DNA of 64,000 nucleotides, from positions 15,138,001 through 15,202,000 of the forward strand of contig LR990056.1 of NCBI GenBank assembly GCA_905147135.1, read 5' to 3'. The translations under genes were made by a program, and so were the position numbers. Positions within the stretch are counted from its first letter, which is position 1; each line of letters begins with the position of its first letter. Source of the stretch: Blastobasis lacticolella (taxonomy: Eukaryota; Arthropoda; Insecta; Lepidoptera; Blastobasidae). The notes under the pieces are model-generated. The model saw only the letters and a program-made list of their open reading frames with translations, was not told the DNA's origin and did not search any database. Below are positions 43,701 through 58,700 of this stretch, in pieces.

Positions 43701-46700
43701 AAGCGTGTATTATATTGAAAACTAATAACATTATGGCGTTTTCTTTATCAACCGGTGATGGTCTGTTTCAGATAAAGCTGAACTGGAATTGGCGCAAGCG
43801 ATTTCCGTGACGCGGCCGCTGGTTAGCCTCGGGGAAGACAAGAATGTACTCCACAACGTTAGCAAATGTAAGCTTTAACTATTCCATAAGTAAGCCAAAT
43901 AGACAAATACCCAACGAGCAAATTACGAGATCAGTCGAAATCAATCATCATCATCATCACAACCCATAACAGTCCACTGCAGGACTTAGGGTCTCCACGC
44001 TGGGCAAGCGGGTTGGAGATCGCAAGTTTGTAAATATATTAAAGTGGATAACGCTGCTGCCCATTTACCAAGATACTACCTCTATATCTTTTGCCTCGAT
44101 AACATTAGTCGCCTTGTACGAACCCACGAGTATAAGGGGTTGGTGTTATTCTGCCGGACACCACACGGCCTACGTCGAAATCAAAAGGTTCAGACGTGTA
44201 GAGACTTGGTCAAGAGCTCTCCTCCACTTAATGAGGACTAGCTTCCGACTTCGTCCGCGAGGCCTTTAATAAATTGTAGCATATGGCGCTGTCCGAATTG
44301 GCATCGATCGTTAGACCTTGGTCGTACGACGGACGTCGCCCGACCAACGAGACGCCTCAAAACCGCCCATCGTACGACCATGGTCGCACGACCGTCGCCA
44401 ATTAGGACAGCGCCTTAGTGTTAATCCAGGGTTTAAACTATCTGTGTGCCAAATTTCATCTAAATCCACTGAGCCATTTTTGCGTAATAGACAGTGGACT
44501 GGACTGGCTGTTGATCAAGAAGTGTTCCAAAAATAAAAAAAAACCCTCAGCTCAATACCCCGACGCGACGGCGAAGAAGAAGCAGCAGCAGTACGCCGGC
44601 AGCAAGGCGCACTCCTGCGATGCGAGCACCGGCTTCTCGGACATCGGGGTGCGGCACCTGGCCGTGCAGCTGCCCAACACCACCAACGACAATTATGGAA
44701 AGTGAGTGGGTCAGACAACAAAATCGATAGCTCAGAACAGAGTATTAAATAGTAAGGGGTGATGACTAATTATTTTTACCACTAGATAAAGCCGACAGCT
44801 TTCGAATTCGAACTTTGAACTCGACCAATCCGATTCGGCGAAGCCTAATCAAAAGCCGAGTGAAACGTATCACGGATTCTAATTTATCGAGTACGTATGT
44901 GAAATACGTATTTGGAAATCTAATCAAGAAAACGAAGGTATGCTGTCGCTTTAGATGGCAAACTAGCTTACAGCCTGCCTGACGGTAAGAAATAGGCAAT
45001 TTTATACTGAGATAATAAAATGAGTGAGCGGGCCGTCCGATGCAAAGTAATCACCGTCGCTCATAGACAACCGCATCAACCGGGGCAATCGTAAATGCGT
45101 TGCTGGCCTGTTTGAAATTGTAATGATTTTTTTTTATTGTCAATAGGCTTGCATTTGAACTCAACTCACCTGATGGACAAACGGATGAATATCTTAACGA
45201 CTTAGGAATACTGCTACAGGAAGCTCGTTCTAAAGAAAGCGTGGTTGTAGGAGGCACAAAGTTTCGTGAACTCGTTGTCGACTGTTCCATTGTCACAAGT
45301 GTCTTGTCTACAGGTATCTTAAAGACTCCTCTTAGATTGCATATGTATGCTGATGGCCACTTTCCATTAGGTGGACCGTCTGAGCGTCCTAAGGCAATTA
45401 AAAAATAATAAACCTTCACCCCCCAGCATGAGCCTGCTAGAGCTCTCAGAGGCGCTATCCCAACGCGGCTGCGACGACGACAAAGCGCTGCAATTGCTGG
45501 AAGCCATGATCCTGCTGCTGCAGGGCGGCGGGCCGGCCGGCAGCCTCCGGGAGATGGTGCTGAGAGCGCTGTACGCGCATGTCGACAGCGAGGACGAGAG
45601 GGTGCTGGTGGCTATCGCTAGGGGGATGCTGACGGTGAGACTGGAAGAATACAAACTCTAAATAACAAATTACATGACGATGTGGATATATTTAACAATT
45701 CAATAGGAATCTTTGAGAAATTGTTATCTTCAAGGGTAGACTGTTATGGCTAATTTCTTTAGAGTTAACTGGTTTATATTGTTATAATTTTCTTTCATTT
45801 TATTAGTACTATAGGTCTATTTACAGTAATTTTAATTAAGATCTATATTTGTATGACTGTTTGCTCCAAAATAAATAAAAAAAAAATATTATTGAAAAAA
45901 TCTAGTAAAGTACATATTAACATATTATATTCTTACATGTTTTCAGTACATTAAACAGTCCTATAGATATAGTATTATAGACATACAGTAGGGTTGTATC
46001 GGAACTTAGCCTTCGACTCTGTTACTGCGGAAGTTCCGCATGAAATCGTACCTCCGCCTCCGCGTCCGTAAATGTTGTATATTTACGTCATAATACAACG
46101 CGCGAGCCGCGACGTTCGACGATTTGTATATGGAAATCATTAATTAATTACTCCGCTAAGAAGCTCGAAGAAGAAGCTCCGTTACAAGTCTAATATACAG
46201 GGAATTCTGCCAAATATACGAAACAGCTGATTGATCATCAATTTGAAATAATCATTTATAGCTACATAATATCACGTATCATCATCATTTTAAGTAACCA
46301 TTGTATTCTGCAATAAAGCGATATTAATTAATTCATTCAATCGTTTATCACGCCTCTTTCCCGTAGAGTTAGGCAGATTCCATTTCATAGAGAAAGAATT
46401 GTGTTAGTGTAAGCTCATATTATTAACTTATTAGAAACTTATTTCATTATTTTTACCTTACATCATTTTAATGAATGCTTATTCCAGATGCGTGTCACAG
46501 GCAACCACTTGTCGGCAGCATGCAAGTTGGTCTTTAAAATCGCACGGAACGACAAAAACGATCACTTCTTCAGGAACACTAATTTGCTTGGTAAGTAAAT
46601 ACAATACTTACTAGGCACAAATGTATTTAGTTTATTTTTCCACGGGCGAAAATTGTAAATTCCGATGACATTACATTATCATATTAATGCAGGAACCACG

Positions 46701-49700
46701 AAATTTCAGTGGTAGAAGGATTAAATCAAGACTGACGAGTTCGGTTATATGGTTTGGATTGACCTTATGCCAAGTAATAAAGCGTTGCGTTACGTTGTTG
46801 CACTCTGGTTTGAAGGATGTATGTATGTGAAATCTTTATTGCAACAAAAAAGTAGATTACAAAAGAAAGCACAAAGCAAAGGTGAGCTTATCCCCCAACG
46901 GACATCTTCCAGCTAACCTAAGACAAGCCGAAAGGAGCTTTAGCGAGTGGAGGAGGCAATAACATTAATTAGTCATAGGCAGGCATACCGCTTAATCCTT
47001 AGGCGCTGTCCTTATTGGCAACGGTCGTGCAACGGGCGGTTTTGAGGTCTCCTATCGGTCGGGCGATGTCCGTCGTACGACCTATGCCAATTAGGGCAGC
47101 GCCTTACAGTTAGCATCTGCAGTGCTACATTGAAGTTAGGTACATACACATTAGTCCCATCTGCCATGGACTGTCTGCCAGTTTATCACCGAGCAGAGCT
47201 ACAAAATACCCCACCATTCGTCCCCAGAGCTGGTAGTGGAAGGCTGCGGCCGAGCCGACCCCGTCACCGAGGGCGAGTGCTGCGTCTACGGCGGCGGCGC
47301 CCTGCGCTTCTTGGCTCTGGAGCCCCGGCTTCGAGCGCGAGCCACCGCCGCCGGCGCGCTGCACCTGGCTGCATTGCACCTGAAGATACTAAACAATGCG
47401 GTGAGGACCTTAGCACTAGGGCAGTAAGAACCATAGTTCGTTGCACCTTCAGCTACTTAAAGCCTTATAATTGTTAGTATTGGACTGGCTCTAGAGCCTT
47501 GTCTTGGCGCGCGCGCCACCGCTGCCGGTGCGCTGCATCTCACAGCATTGCACCTGAAGATATAAAACAATGCGGTAAGGACCTTAGCACTAGAGATATA
47601 ATATCTACAGTTGTGCTGCTTCTCAGGTGCCGCGGTGAGGGCCTTAGCACTAGGGCAGTAGGAGCTATAGTTGTGCTGCTTCGCAGTTTGTTCGTTACAC
47701 CTTTAGCTAGCTTAGAGCCTTAGAGTTGGAAGTATTGGACTAGGCCTGGAGCTTCGCCTGCACACGCGCTGCCGGCGTGGTACAGAGCGCCGGCAGTGGT
47801 CTAGTGGCGACGTGCTTTTGAGACTGATAACCAAGGTTAAGCAAAGCTCTCTTATGTCCGGGAACTGGATGGGTAATCGTTTAGTACTTTGAGGCTTGTC
47901 GAGCTGCCACTCGGTAGGAGTGCCTTCTAATACCGTTGGCAAAGCGAAGTTAACCAACATGTTCTGCTGGGATTCCGGAGACTGGTTGAACAGTTTAAGA
48001 CCCCGTGACGGTATTTCGTTTTCCAATATAATCTTATCTCCTCCAGAAAGCCGAGAACCCCCGCTCCGTATCGGAGCAGTCAACCCACGCCCTCTACCAG
48101 CTGACGGGCGCGCTGCGCAACCTGGCGGGGGGCGCGGCGGGCGGGGAGGCGGGGGACGCGCGCGCCTTCGTCACCAGCGGCGCGTTGAGCGAGCTGGTGA
48201 CCGCCCTCACGCACCACACCGATAGGGACGTGCTGACGAATGTGGCTAGGTGTCTCAGGTACGGCAGCAACACTATCTCTTCATCACCTACACCCACCCA
48301 GAGATCACCACAAAGACCGGTCATGTGCCTTCCTGGTACCTGCGATCTTTACCAGGTCGTCGGTCCACCTAGTGGAGGGCTTACCCACGTTGCGTCTTCA
48401 TCAAAATTACCTACTTGGAGGGTAATTTTGATATATCAAATAGGTACGTAGAGGGTATTAGAGGGTAGTCTCGAAGCCAGCGGGAAGCGAGGCGTCCCAC
48501 TTCCATTACATGGTCATCCTGAGCAGTCGATGCACGCGTTCTACCAGCTGAGAGCGCGCTGCGCAACCTAGCCGGCGGGGCGGCGGGCGGGGAGGCGGGG
48601 GACGCGCTCGCCTTCGGCACCAGCGGCGCGTTGAGCGAGCTGGTGACTGCGCTACAGCACCACACCGACAGGGACGAGCTGACCAATGTGACTAGGTGTC
48701 TCAGGTACGGCAGCAACACTACCTACTTGTAGGATAATTTCGCGAGGAGCGAGTCCCGCTTTCATTCCATGGTAATCCTGAGCTCCCGGTCGTATGGACA
48801 CATTGAGCTAGCTGGTGACCGCGCTACAGCACCACACCGACAGGGGTGAGTTGATTAACGTGGCTAGGTGTCTCAGGTACGGCAGCGTCGATAGAAACAG
48901 TATTTGAAGCGTCTTGAAAGCAACGGGGAATGAGGTGCCCCACCTCTATTTAATGGTCAATTCAAGCCTAGCCAAGATGCCAATCGCTACGTAGCGTTTC
49001 TATTGTGATTAACGATCGGGAATCCCGATCTACGAGTGCTAGCCGAACGTAGACGACAAGTTCCGATTGTCAATCGCAATAAAACCGCTATGATGTGCCA
49101 TATTGACTTGACCCAGGGACGTGCGGACTAACGTAGCCTAGCCAGATGCCACTCACCTATATATTTATGTGCTATTCTAGACGGCTCCTGGGAGCGGAGC
49201 ATCGCGCCCCGTTTTATGTTCATCAATATAGCTCGGTATCTCGGTTTACGAGCAAAACAGTCTCGGTTGTCGCGGTAGGTAAAATTATATGTGCAAATTA
49301 CCAATTTTGTTTTTTTTCTTTCCTTTACTATTCCCGAACAAACTCTGACAATTTCATCGAAATCGAAATTGTGTCTAAGTTGAAAGTACCTGGCTACCGG
49401 GCTACTAATACTGCGAAGCGGGGTGTTCTCTTATGCTGATACTGGTTGAACAGTCTTGGTACCCCGTGACGGTATTTAATTATGGTTATTTCCCAGCGTG
49501 CTCTCCGCGGAGGAGTCGTGCTGCGCGTGGCTGTGCGCGCGCGTGCGGTGCGCGCGGGCGCTGCTGCGCGCGCTGGCCGCGTGCGCCGCGCGCGCCGCGC
49601 TCGCCGTGCGGCTGGCGTACACGCTGGGGAACATGGCCGCGGCCGATGACACGGCCAGGGTTCATGTGAGACGGTTTTTCTTATTTATTTATCACTTAAT

Positions 49701-52700
49701 GCACAAAATGGTACAAATATCTACTTACAGCTTAGTAGCTTGATCAGCTACCCGAAAACTAGTAATAAAAATTACAGGCAGTGTAATAAAATTATACGTA
49801 CACATACAAATAAATATACCTACAAAAATTTTACAGACCGATTTTATGTTATTTTTACACACAAAAAAAACCGGGTACTGCGGACCGGGGGGAGACGTGA
49901 GCAGACACGAGACGGGAACAAAGGACGAAAGACGAAAGATGAAACAACTCATAGGCAGTAGATGTATGTAGATATGCAGAGTTCTACGGGAGTTCTATTT
50001 CAAGGGGAGCTAAATCTCGAATATAAATAAATACGTATTCGCCCGACGTCATTTCGAATATCTTACCTTTGATGGCGGCACTTTTGCAGCTTATCTGCAA
50101 TGTCGCGGACGCAAAGTCTATCGCTAAGGCTTTACGGGTGCGGTCTTTGCATGAAACCCCACACATCGCCGCACCATCTTATTTCCGTGACAAACAGTTA
50201 GAGACTAAGCCAAAGCCATAATTATGGTCTTGTAGATCTGTTCCCTCAGCGTTATTGGCATTTTGGCTTCACAAATTACACCGGTCACCACCCACTTGAT
50301 ATTTTGGTGTCGCTGTCGATATTCCGGGCTTCAACGTCACTGTATGTCGACATACCCGATTGCGCTAACCCACGCCCAATCTACCAACAGATATACAGCG
50401 AGGAGGGCGGCGTGGACGTGCTGCTCACGATCCTGGAGTCGTACACCAAGCGCGGCTCGCACGACGCCAAGGATACCGACGAGGATCCGGACCTGCATTT
50501 GATTGGTGGGTTGCCTACCTAAGTCTGACCGAATATATGCGGAATTCTATAGAACTCTGTAACAGCAACTGTAGCTCCCTCTTTGAGTCTTGACCTCCTT
50601 CTCCTCCTCAATCGGTCCCTCAATGCTGAGGATCGTGACTCTGCCGACGTAGCAAGGACGTTCTTGTTCTCCATGAGCTGCGATCGGACTTGACAACCCT
50701 CATATATTTCTGGTCAGGCTTTACCGAGATGGTCGTTATCCGGTCGATTTGTCTGTCTACTAGTGAGGATCAAGCAGGGTATGAACGTTAGTTAAGAATG
50801 TCGGGATATACTTACGCATTTAATCGTTTTCTTTTGACTTTCAGGTTCGGACTTAGGCGGTTCAGATGGGTCTAATGAAGATGTTCTTATCAAGGTAAGT
50901 ACTTACGTAATTATAGGTAGCATAAGTATCTATTACTAGTACTCCGGACTTAGACTAGCTACGGGCTGCACTTTCAACCCTATACACTGGTATATAGTAG
51001 TAGTAGAGTGCAACAAAAAATGTTAATGTTTAAAAACCGCCATATCACTTGATGGCTGGTCAGTGGCGACGCGGCCGAGGTTGGAACAAGTTGCCTAGGA
51101 ATAGCCTACTCATTCTAGCCTAGACTATAATTCTACAATTATTTATTTAGGTTACAATTAACCGTAAGGTTAAGAAAAAAATATATTATATATATATATT
51201 GTAAAATATCCTCATTCATTCATCCTCTCGCAGTACTTCAGGCATTCCTTGCATACATTCACCCATTGCCAGACATTACAGTCGGGTTCCAATTCGTACT
51301 ATAGTTCATTTGCGATGAGAAAATAGTGAGTCATCGTAGCCCCTCGACCAATCGGATCGCAACAAATTAGAAATCTAAATGATTACCTCGCCAGTTGGAA
51401 TAAACAGCAAATACTAGACTGGCTGCTAAGCAAATTGATGTCATTGACTATATCTTTAAGTTAATTACGTGGATTTATATCCATTAAATCTTTTTTAAAT
51501 ATACATTGTTTGAATTTTACCTCCACTGAGAACATACCTATACTCACTATTTTCTTAATGCTAAAGGACTATAATTGTACGACTAAAAAAACTGTAAATC
51601 GATGTAGAAGCTAGCCTTTTGGCACACGTGTACTAAATGCCAAAACAACATTTTTGACCCGCAGTTCGTAAAAAAATGTTCCTTGGGAATTTTGAAAAAT
51701 GTTGACGAATGTGAACGACGTAATTTTTTTTGTATGAAAATAAATTCAATATTTCAAAGAAAATAAAAAACTATTTTAAAACAGTCTCTCCAATACGACA
51801 TAGATGAATATTTTTTTGTAAAATATAGCTTAAACGATATGTAGGGGAAGGTGGCCTAGAACGGGTAAGTTTCGCGCGAGGATAAAAAAAGACTAGAATT
51901 GTGATGAATATCTTAGCTTGATTTAGTTTATAAGATAGGATGTTTATTAAACTTAAAAGTAAAACACAATTTTAAAGCATTTTCTTTTAAATATTTTATA
52001 AATAGAAAAAAATAAGGAGATCTAGAAAAACCCGTTATGCCCGCCCGCATATAAGCCTAAAACGGGTATCTGATTAGGGCAAAACGGGTAGGCGTTATAA
52101 TTTTTAGGATAGGTAAATTAAACTTAAAATGTAACAAGTAGGAAAAATACTATACCTACCTACCGACTATAGTTTATCATTTCGACTGTAAGCATTTAAC
52201 ATTATGTTTACTGTTAAATTTTTCAAGATTAAAAACCTTGACCACCTAACAAAATTCTCCACCTCTCTATTGATGTAATATTAATAGCTACAGGAATTGC
52301 AGATCAAAATACCCATACCCCTTTGAGGTATTTTTACAATATAGATTGAAATAACAAATTCTTCATGTAATCCATTTTGTATATAATGTTTCATACAAAA
52401 CCATACCCGTTTTGCCCAATAGCACATACTTTTGTAAAGTAATTAAAGACTTCAAAATGAAAGGTAATCCGAGATAACTCTTTGTCTTAATTTAAAGTTA
52501 CATAGCGCCAAAATATAAACGCAATATTAACAATGTGCTAATTAATGATGATGATGTGATTTAGACTAATGTGTCATAAGGAAACACATATCTTAATTTT
52601 TTTTAAGAAAAGCACTAAAAAGCTTTCTTTAAACATTCATCTGCCATTAAGCGGCTCCGATGCCCGACCAAAACGGATCGAAACCCGTCAATATTCGGCT

Positions 52701-55700
52701 ACTCTCGGAACATGAACCCGTCGGCGCTACTACATGACATGCCATATTGACATGGCAGCGTACAACGCTTACCTGTTTTAGGCGGGCCACCCATTTTAAG
52801 CCACCTTCCTCTAAGTGCCTCAAATAAAACCTCACAGTAGTATTTCTAGAAATATTTACATTTAAACATGTTTTGAATAAAAATAAACAATTTTAAATCA
52901 TACCAAGTTTTGGATTCTCTCATTCTATTCTTTTAACATTTTGAGCACAAATCTCCGTTATTAAGACACTGATGTCTATTGCAGACAAAAATCGTACCTA
53001 CCCATTCTAAAAAAAAAATATAATAAAAAGATGACATCATTACTCCTAAGCGATTTTTTTAAGAACTGTTCAATATTATTGTTTGGACATGTAGCACCCG
53101 TTAATACGTTATATATCGTGGTTTACACATCGATTTGCAGTTTTTCGACGAGATTTTGCTTGTACACCATTACCGTTACGTAACCAAGGCTCGGACTCCG
53201 AAACGGTTCGGACTGCGGGAGTGCCGAAGAGACTGGAATGATGTCTATGGTTGTTATCAGACGGTGCGCGTGGTGGCGAACCTGTGCCTGGCGGAGCGCG
53301 CGGGGCGCGGGCTGGCGGGCGCGCACGCCGGCCGCGCCGTCGCCGCGCTGCTCGCCTGCCTCGCCGTCGCCGGGAGGGAGGTCGACGAGGTACGCCGTAG
53401 GGGTTGCTCGCTGCCGCGTGGGGGCGGACCTGTGCCTGGCGGAGCCTGCCTCATTAGACCTGCACTCCTTTACGGCAGTGAGATTTGACCTGTACGCGGC
53501 TCAAGAAGGAGCTGCGCGTCACGGCTTGAAGAGTATTTATTAAACATTTTTGAAACCCGTGATACAAAGGTATTATGTCTCCTGAAATTACAGTGGCCGT
53601 GGGGTATGTTGAGCTACAAGCTAACGGCATGGCAGGATGGCCTTGCTGGTGGTACTTGTAACCCAAAAGCGTATAATACCTCTGGGCAATCTACTGCACC
53701 TGTCATTGTTTTTGAAACTGATAAATCAGCAATTCCACGTCTTAATTGCAGAGGCAGTAGATGATGGCTGATGGGATATGGTATCGATGACTTATACTTA
53801 CGGCTAACCTGTCACCCGCCCCCCGCAGACGGCGTACCCCACATCGGAGGCGGTGGAGGGCTGCCGCGCGCGGCGCGCGGAGCTGGCGGCGGCCGCGCTG
53901 GCGACGCTCAACAACGTCACCTTCTACCGGGAGCCGCCGGAGACGCCCGACCCGCTCGCTGATACGCTCGACACGCTGTGCCAAGGTAGGAACTAGAAAC
54001 TAATCGACTATTAATTTGACAGGTGGACGAGTTGGTCTTTGGTATTACCGATAACTGTCGTTCGATTTATGAATTTTAATTTCCATACTGTTCCTAAGCC
54101 CGAGATGCACAGCTAGCATACTTGCTTACGCCATCTACTTTCACGTGAACACGCTAACTGGCATGCCTATATCTGGGTTACAAGTAGATTGCACAACATT
54201 TGATTTGCTGGCATGCATCACGAGGCTACAAAACCGGCAGCTACAGTCATGTGTATTCCCGTCTGCTACAGGTACTGCCATTGGCACTCCTAGCTACGTG
54301 GAGTGCATGCTCTTAGAGTTGGGCAAGACATTACTGTCTCGTGAACAGGCAAAGTTTTACTGGAAAATGTATGCACAGAGTACCAGTTGCCGGCACTTGC
54401 CAATAACTAATGCCAAATTGGTCGCGAACTGTGCGTTTCCAAAGGATCTCCCACGCACACTAAGGCTATGGAATTAACTACCTAGAGAGGTTTTTACTGT
54501 AGAGTACAACATGGAGTTCTTTAAGAAAGGGATGCCCCTGGTATTGCAAACGTCCATAGGCTGCGGTGATTGCTTACCATCAGGCAGGCCGTAAGCGTGT
54601 GTGCACCTTTAGTGCCCTTAGTGGCCCTAAGTCCTGCAGTGGACTGTTATGGGTTGTGATGATGATGATGATAACATTACAACCCTGGGTTCTAACTATC
54701 ACTGTTCCCAGTGTGCTGCCGCTGGGCGGTGCCGTCGGCGGGCGCGGCGGGCTGCGAGGCGGTGCGCGCGCTGGGCAACCTCTCCCGCGCGCCGCAGGCC
54801 GCGCAGCGGATCGCGCTGCACGGCGCGCTCGACGCGCTCGCGCCCTTCCTCGCGCACGGTGAGTGCACTGGGGTTGGGTTGCATCAGACTGTACCCTTAT
54901 AAAACCACATTGGGACGGGCTACTACTCGTAACCGGTGGTCGATGGAAGAGAGCGTCAGTGGCCTAGCGGTTGAAGCTTCCCGTAAGCGAGAGGCCGTGG
55001 GTTCGAATCCCACTGCCGCCATGTATCACTTGAGTATCACATGAGTCTTTATTAACATTAGTTGATCTCTAAGCGATGCTGTTACGGTGAGGGAAAACAT
55101 CGTGATGAAACATGTACATTCAGGCGACTAATCCAATCTGGTCAGGTTCCCCTGTTAACAGAGTCATGGAGGTTAAATGGCAGTCGCTTCACTGTAATTA
55201 CCTGATCTGCCAAATTCTGGATCATGGTCAAAGCGAACCCAGAACCATCGCGCTCAAGAGCATTACCAGGAGATTACCGCCCAAATAATTATTTTGGACG
55301 AACTACGACTTACCATATTCATATTTAATCTCGACAAGCATGCCAAAGGGTCCAACCTTGCAATATCATACTAGACGTCAGCTGGGGCGTAGGGGTAGCG
55401 CCGGCACCCCGTGCCGACAGCGCAACTCACAGATTTTTAAACGTTAATCCACGGTTTCGGGTTTAAATTCGGCGAAAGACAGTAATAGTCTAAAAAGCAT
55501 AAGTGGGATTACTTAATGAGGGTTTACACGATTCCAAAATCCACGAGGTGGCGTGATTTCTGCTGTCAAAATAAAACCAGGTCATTGGCTGGAATAATGT
55601 AATTTTACGGCAGTTGATTCCGCCCAACAGACCTTACTCCTCACAAGCGCCATCAGAAATCACGAAATCCCTCATGATAACAGTCGCGCCATCCTATGTC

Positions 55701-58700
55701 TGCAGTCTGCCTGACATGTTAACTCGGCAACTGTAGATCTGTGTCCACCCATCCCTACCAACTTCCTTCCTTCCCCCAGAGGACTCGTCGGTGCGGTGCG
55801 CGGGCGCCGGCGTGCTGGTGAACGTGTGCGGCGCGGGCGCGGCGCGCGGCGCGGCGGCCGCTCTGGCTGCGCGCGCGCTGAGGGCCGCCGCGGAGACCGG
55901 CGATCAGGTGAGCATCGTTACAGGAACACCCAAACACTCACTAGTAAGAATTGTACTCATCCCTATCACGTAGACCCTCTAGCTAGAAGATACGAAAGAA
56001 AGTTTCTCGCTCGGATGTGGAATGAACCCCTAGCCACAGTGTTTCCTTTGGACTATGACATGGGTCTCCTTAGGCGGTCTCCTAGGTCCATAGGCGGCGG
56101 TGACCACGCACCATCAGATGGCTCGCGTGCCTGGTTGTCTGCTGTATTATATTTTGCGTCTTTCGGCTGATATGAGGAATGGAGACCACAATAGTAGTAG
56201 AGTTCGTAGGGATTGGGGGAGCAGTGCCCTCGAGTATATTCCCTGAAAGTTGCGATACCTTCAAGGCTAGAATAGGCTGTTTGTGTTTATGGTCGGACAT
56301 GCTCCATCTTCAGCCGCGTCTTCGCTTACAACGGCTAAATTAAGGAATAACAAAGTATATGATGTTTTGCTGCTAGATTGAACTATGATATTTCGGAAAT
56401 CGGTTTTAAGTAACTGGATGCGCGAAACTGCGGACAGGCCTAAGTGGCGTGTGTCTGTGGTGATGAGGTTATTCTACACTTGACAATGCTATTTTTAAAT
56501 AGTGTTGTGTGCCTGCCGTTGAGAACGTCTTCAATGCTCCATGGGGTGGGATGGGATGGGGATTTAGAGAACCATAGCAGAAACATAGAAAATAGTATAG
56601 GAGCATTTGCCTTTTTGCTGCCAGAGCAGGTTTTACAGGTGGGCAACGCATTGACGATAGGTACTTTTTTTGTTTATTAGGTTTACCAACAGTTTATACA
56701 CTACATGAAAATCTTATAGTATGTAAAGTAACAGCATTTATCTAGTTTTAAGTATATAACCATTGATAGGTAAACACAGCATGCGTTTACAATTAATTGT
56801 TATCACAACTGGACATCATCTAACTGTAAAGAGTGCAAAAATGAAATTATATTTTTTAAAGTTTTATCATTGTTCTATTTCAAATAAACAAAAACCAAAG
56901 TTGTTAAGATTAACAAAGAAACAACAATTTAAAAAGTGAACAATAGAAATTTTTAAATAGGTAGGTACTTAAATTTACGCCTACAAGATCAGAGTCCATC
57001 AGAAATACGCCTGAATAAAATGATTTTAAAGGTTGTGATTTTATTGTGGAAAAGGTGTGCCACCCCACACAAAATAGTGTACTCTCGACAAATACGGGGA
57101 ATTGTGAAATGAAGTCCTAGATTAGTCCTGTAAAACTTAATGGCAAAGGTTCTGCTGTGTCTGAGACGACTGTTTGTCCGCGGAACATTGAAGTTTAACT
57201 GTTACAGCAATTGCGAACAATTTACTAGATTATCGACAATCTTGAATAACAACGTCATATCAGCAATCCAACGACGATCCTTCAATAACACAACCTTAAA
57301 TGCGTTACACCGTTCCTCATAGGAGGTTAGAGTATTTTTTTACCTTGGTCTATTGACAAGTAATATAGAAATCAGTACCTTTTCGACCCTCTCAATATTA
57401 CATTTGTACTGAGGATTCCAGTGTATATTGTGCAGGTATTCAGGTGTATACCTGCACAATATTCCAAATTACTACGAACTAGGGAAAAGTAGGCTATCTT
57501 CAGAGCGGATACACTTAAACATTTTGCAGTTACGCCTTACAAACCCTAACATCCTATATGCCCTCTTCAAAATATTATCTATATGAACATTAAAAGAAAT
57601 TCTTGTTACAAATGTCACCCCTAGATCTCTAATACAAATCAAAAATCAAAATTTCTTTATTGATTAGGACATTAAATATCTCTTTCAATCGTCAAAAAGG
57701 AGGGGGGTAGGAAAGTAGGAAGGAAACACACAGTGACACGCTGACCGCCCTATGTCTGTAGATAAACGTATCCCTCGCCAACCACAACCGAACCGGGCTC
57801 GACAATGCCAGACAGAGCCGGAACGCTATATTATATTATATACTCGTAGGTATGTCTAGTATAATTAAGAAAAAACACCTAAAACTACAGCAAGAGTAAG
57901 CCAGTCCACCAAGGCAGCACCCGTTCACGAGTATAACGCAGGGCCCAGCCATCGTCCAATTCAACCATATTTGAGGGAAAAGAGCGACCCGCCACCGCCA
58001 GACAGACTTTTAAGTGAGCGTGCATCACACATGCTGCATGTGATAGGTAGTTGCTCCCACCCTACTCTATCCTATCCCTACCCTATCGCTACCTTACCCC
58101 TACCCTATCCTACCATTGCCTATACTACCTTACCGCTATCTGACTCCTACCCTACCCTACCCCTACTCTAACTGCTACCCTACCCCTACCCTAGCGCAGA
58201 CAGGAGACACCATGTGTGGGAGAGGAAGGAAAATTAACGCCGCTTCCAAGGTGGTTCTCTGTGGGGGAAAAAAACGGCAAGAAACCCACAGAGCCTACGT
58301 TAATTCTTTTTTTTTTAAACATGTCTTATGTACTAATACATTATTTGTCCTATATACTATCTTAAAAGTAAATACCTGTATAGAATAGCAGTTCAGTCCC
58401 ATGGACTTTTGTCATTTACATATTCAGATATACTATAATAACTTTTTGACATAATTTGTTTTTTATAGCGACTTTAAATTTATTCAATGGTAAATTCTGA
58501 ATATCTGTTGGAACCTTATTATAAAAGCGTACACATTGACCCATAAATGATTTGTGGACTTTGGCTAGACGACAAGCACCAGCAACAAGCTTATCTTTAT
58601 TTCTCGTATTAATATTATGAACATCACTATTCTTCTTAAATAAGTGTAAATTTTTATGAACATACATTAAATTCTCATATATATATTGTGACGGCATTGT

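Noticed and set aside
45427..45661. Short gene starting MSLLELSEALS
   Set aside because: It is ARMC2 exon 7, with an acceptor directly before the ATG and a donor at 45635; the final residues read into the intron.
48411..48719. 102-codon minus-strand ORF with Pro/Ala-rich protein
   Set aside because: It is the shadow of a decayed ARMC2 exon 10 copy; the GC-rich sequence keeps several frames open.
54957..55025. tRNA gene (good A and B boxes)
   Set aside because: Acceptor and anticodon stems do not pair convincingly, and the same head recurs at 63245-63335 with a common body; it is a SINE head. The family A heads (for example 22535-22600) were rejected for the same reason.
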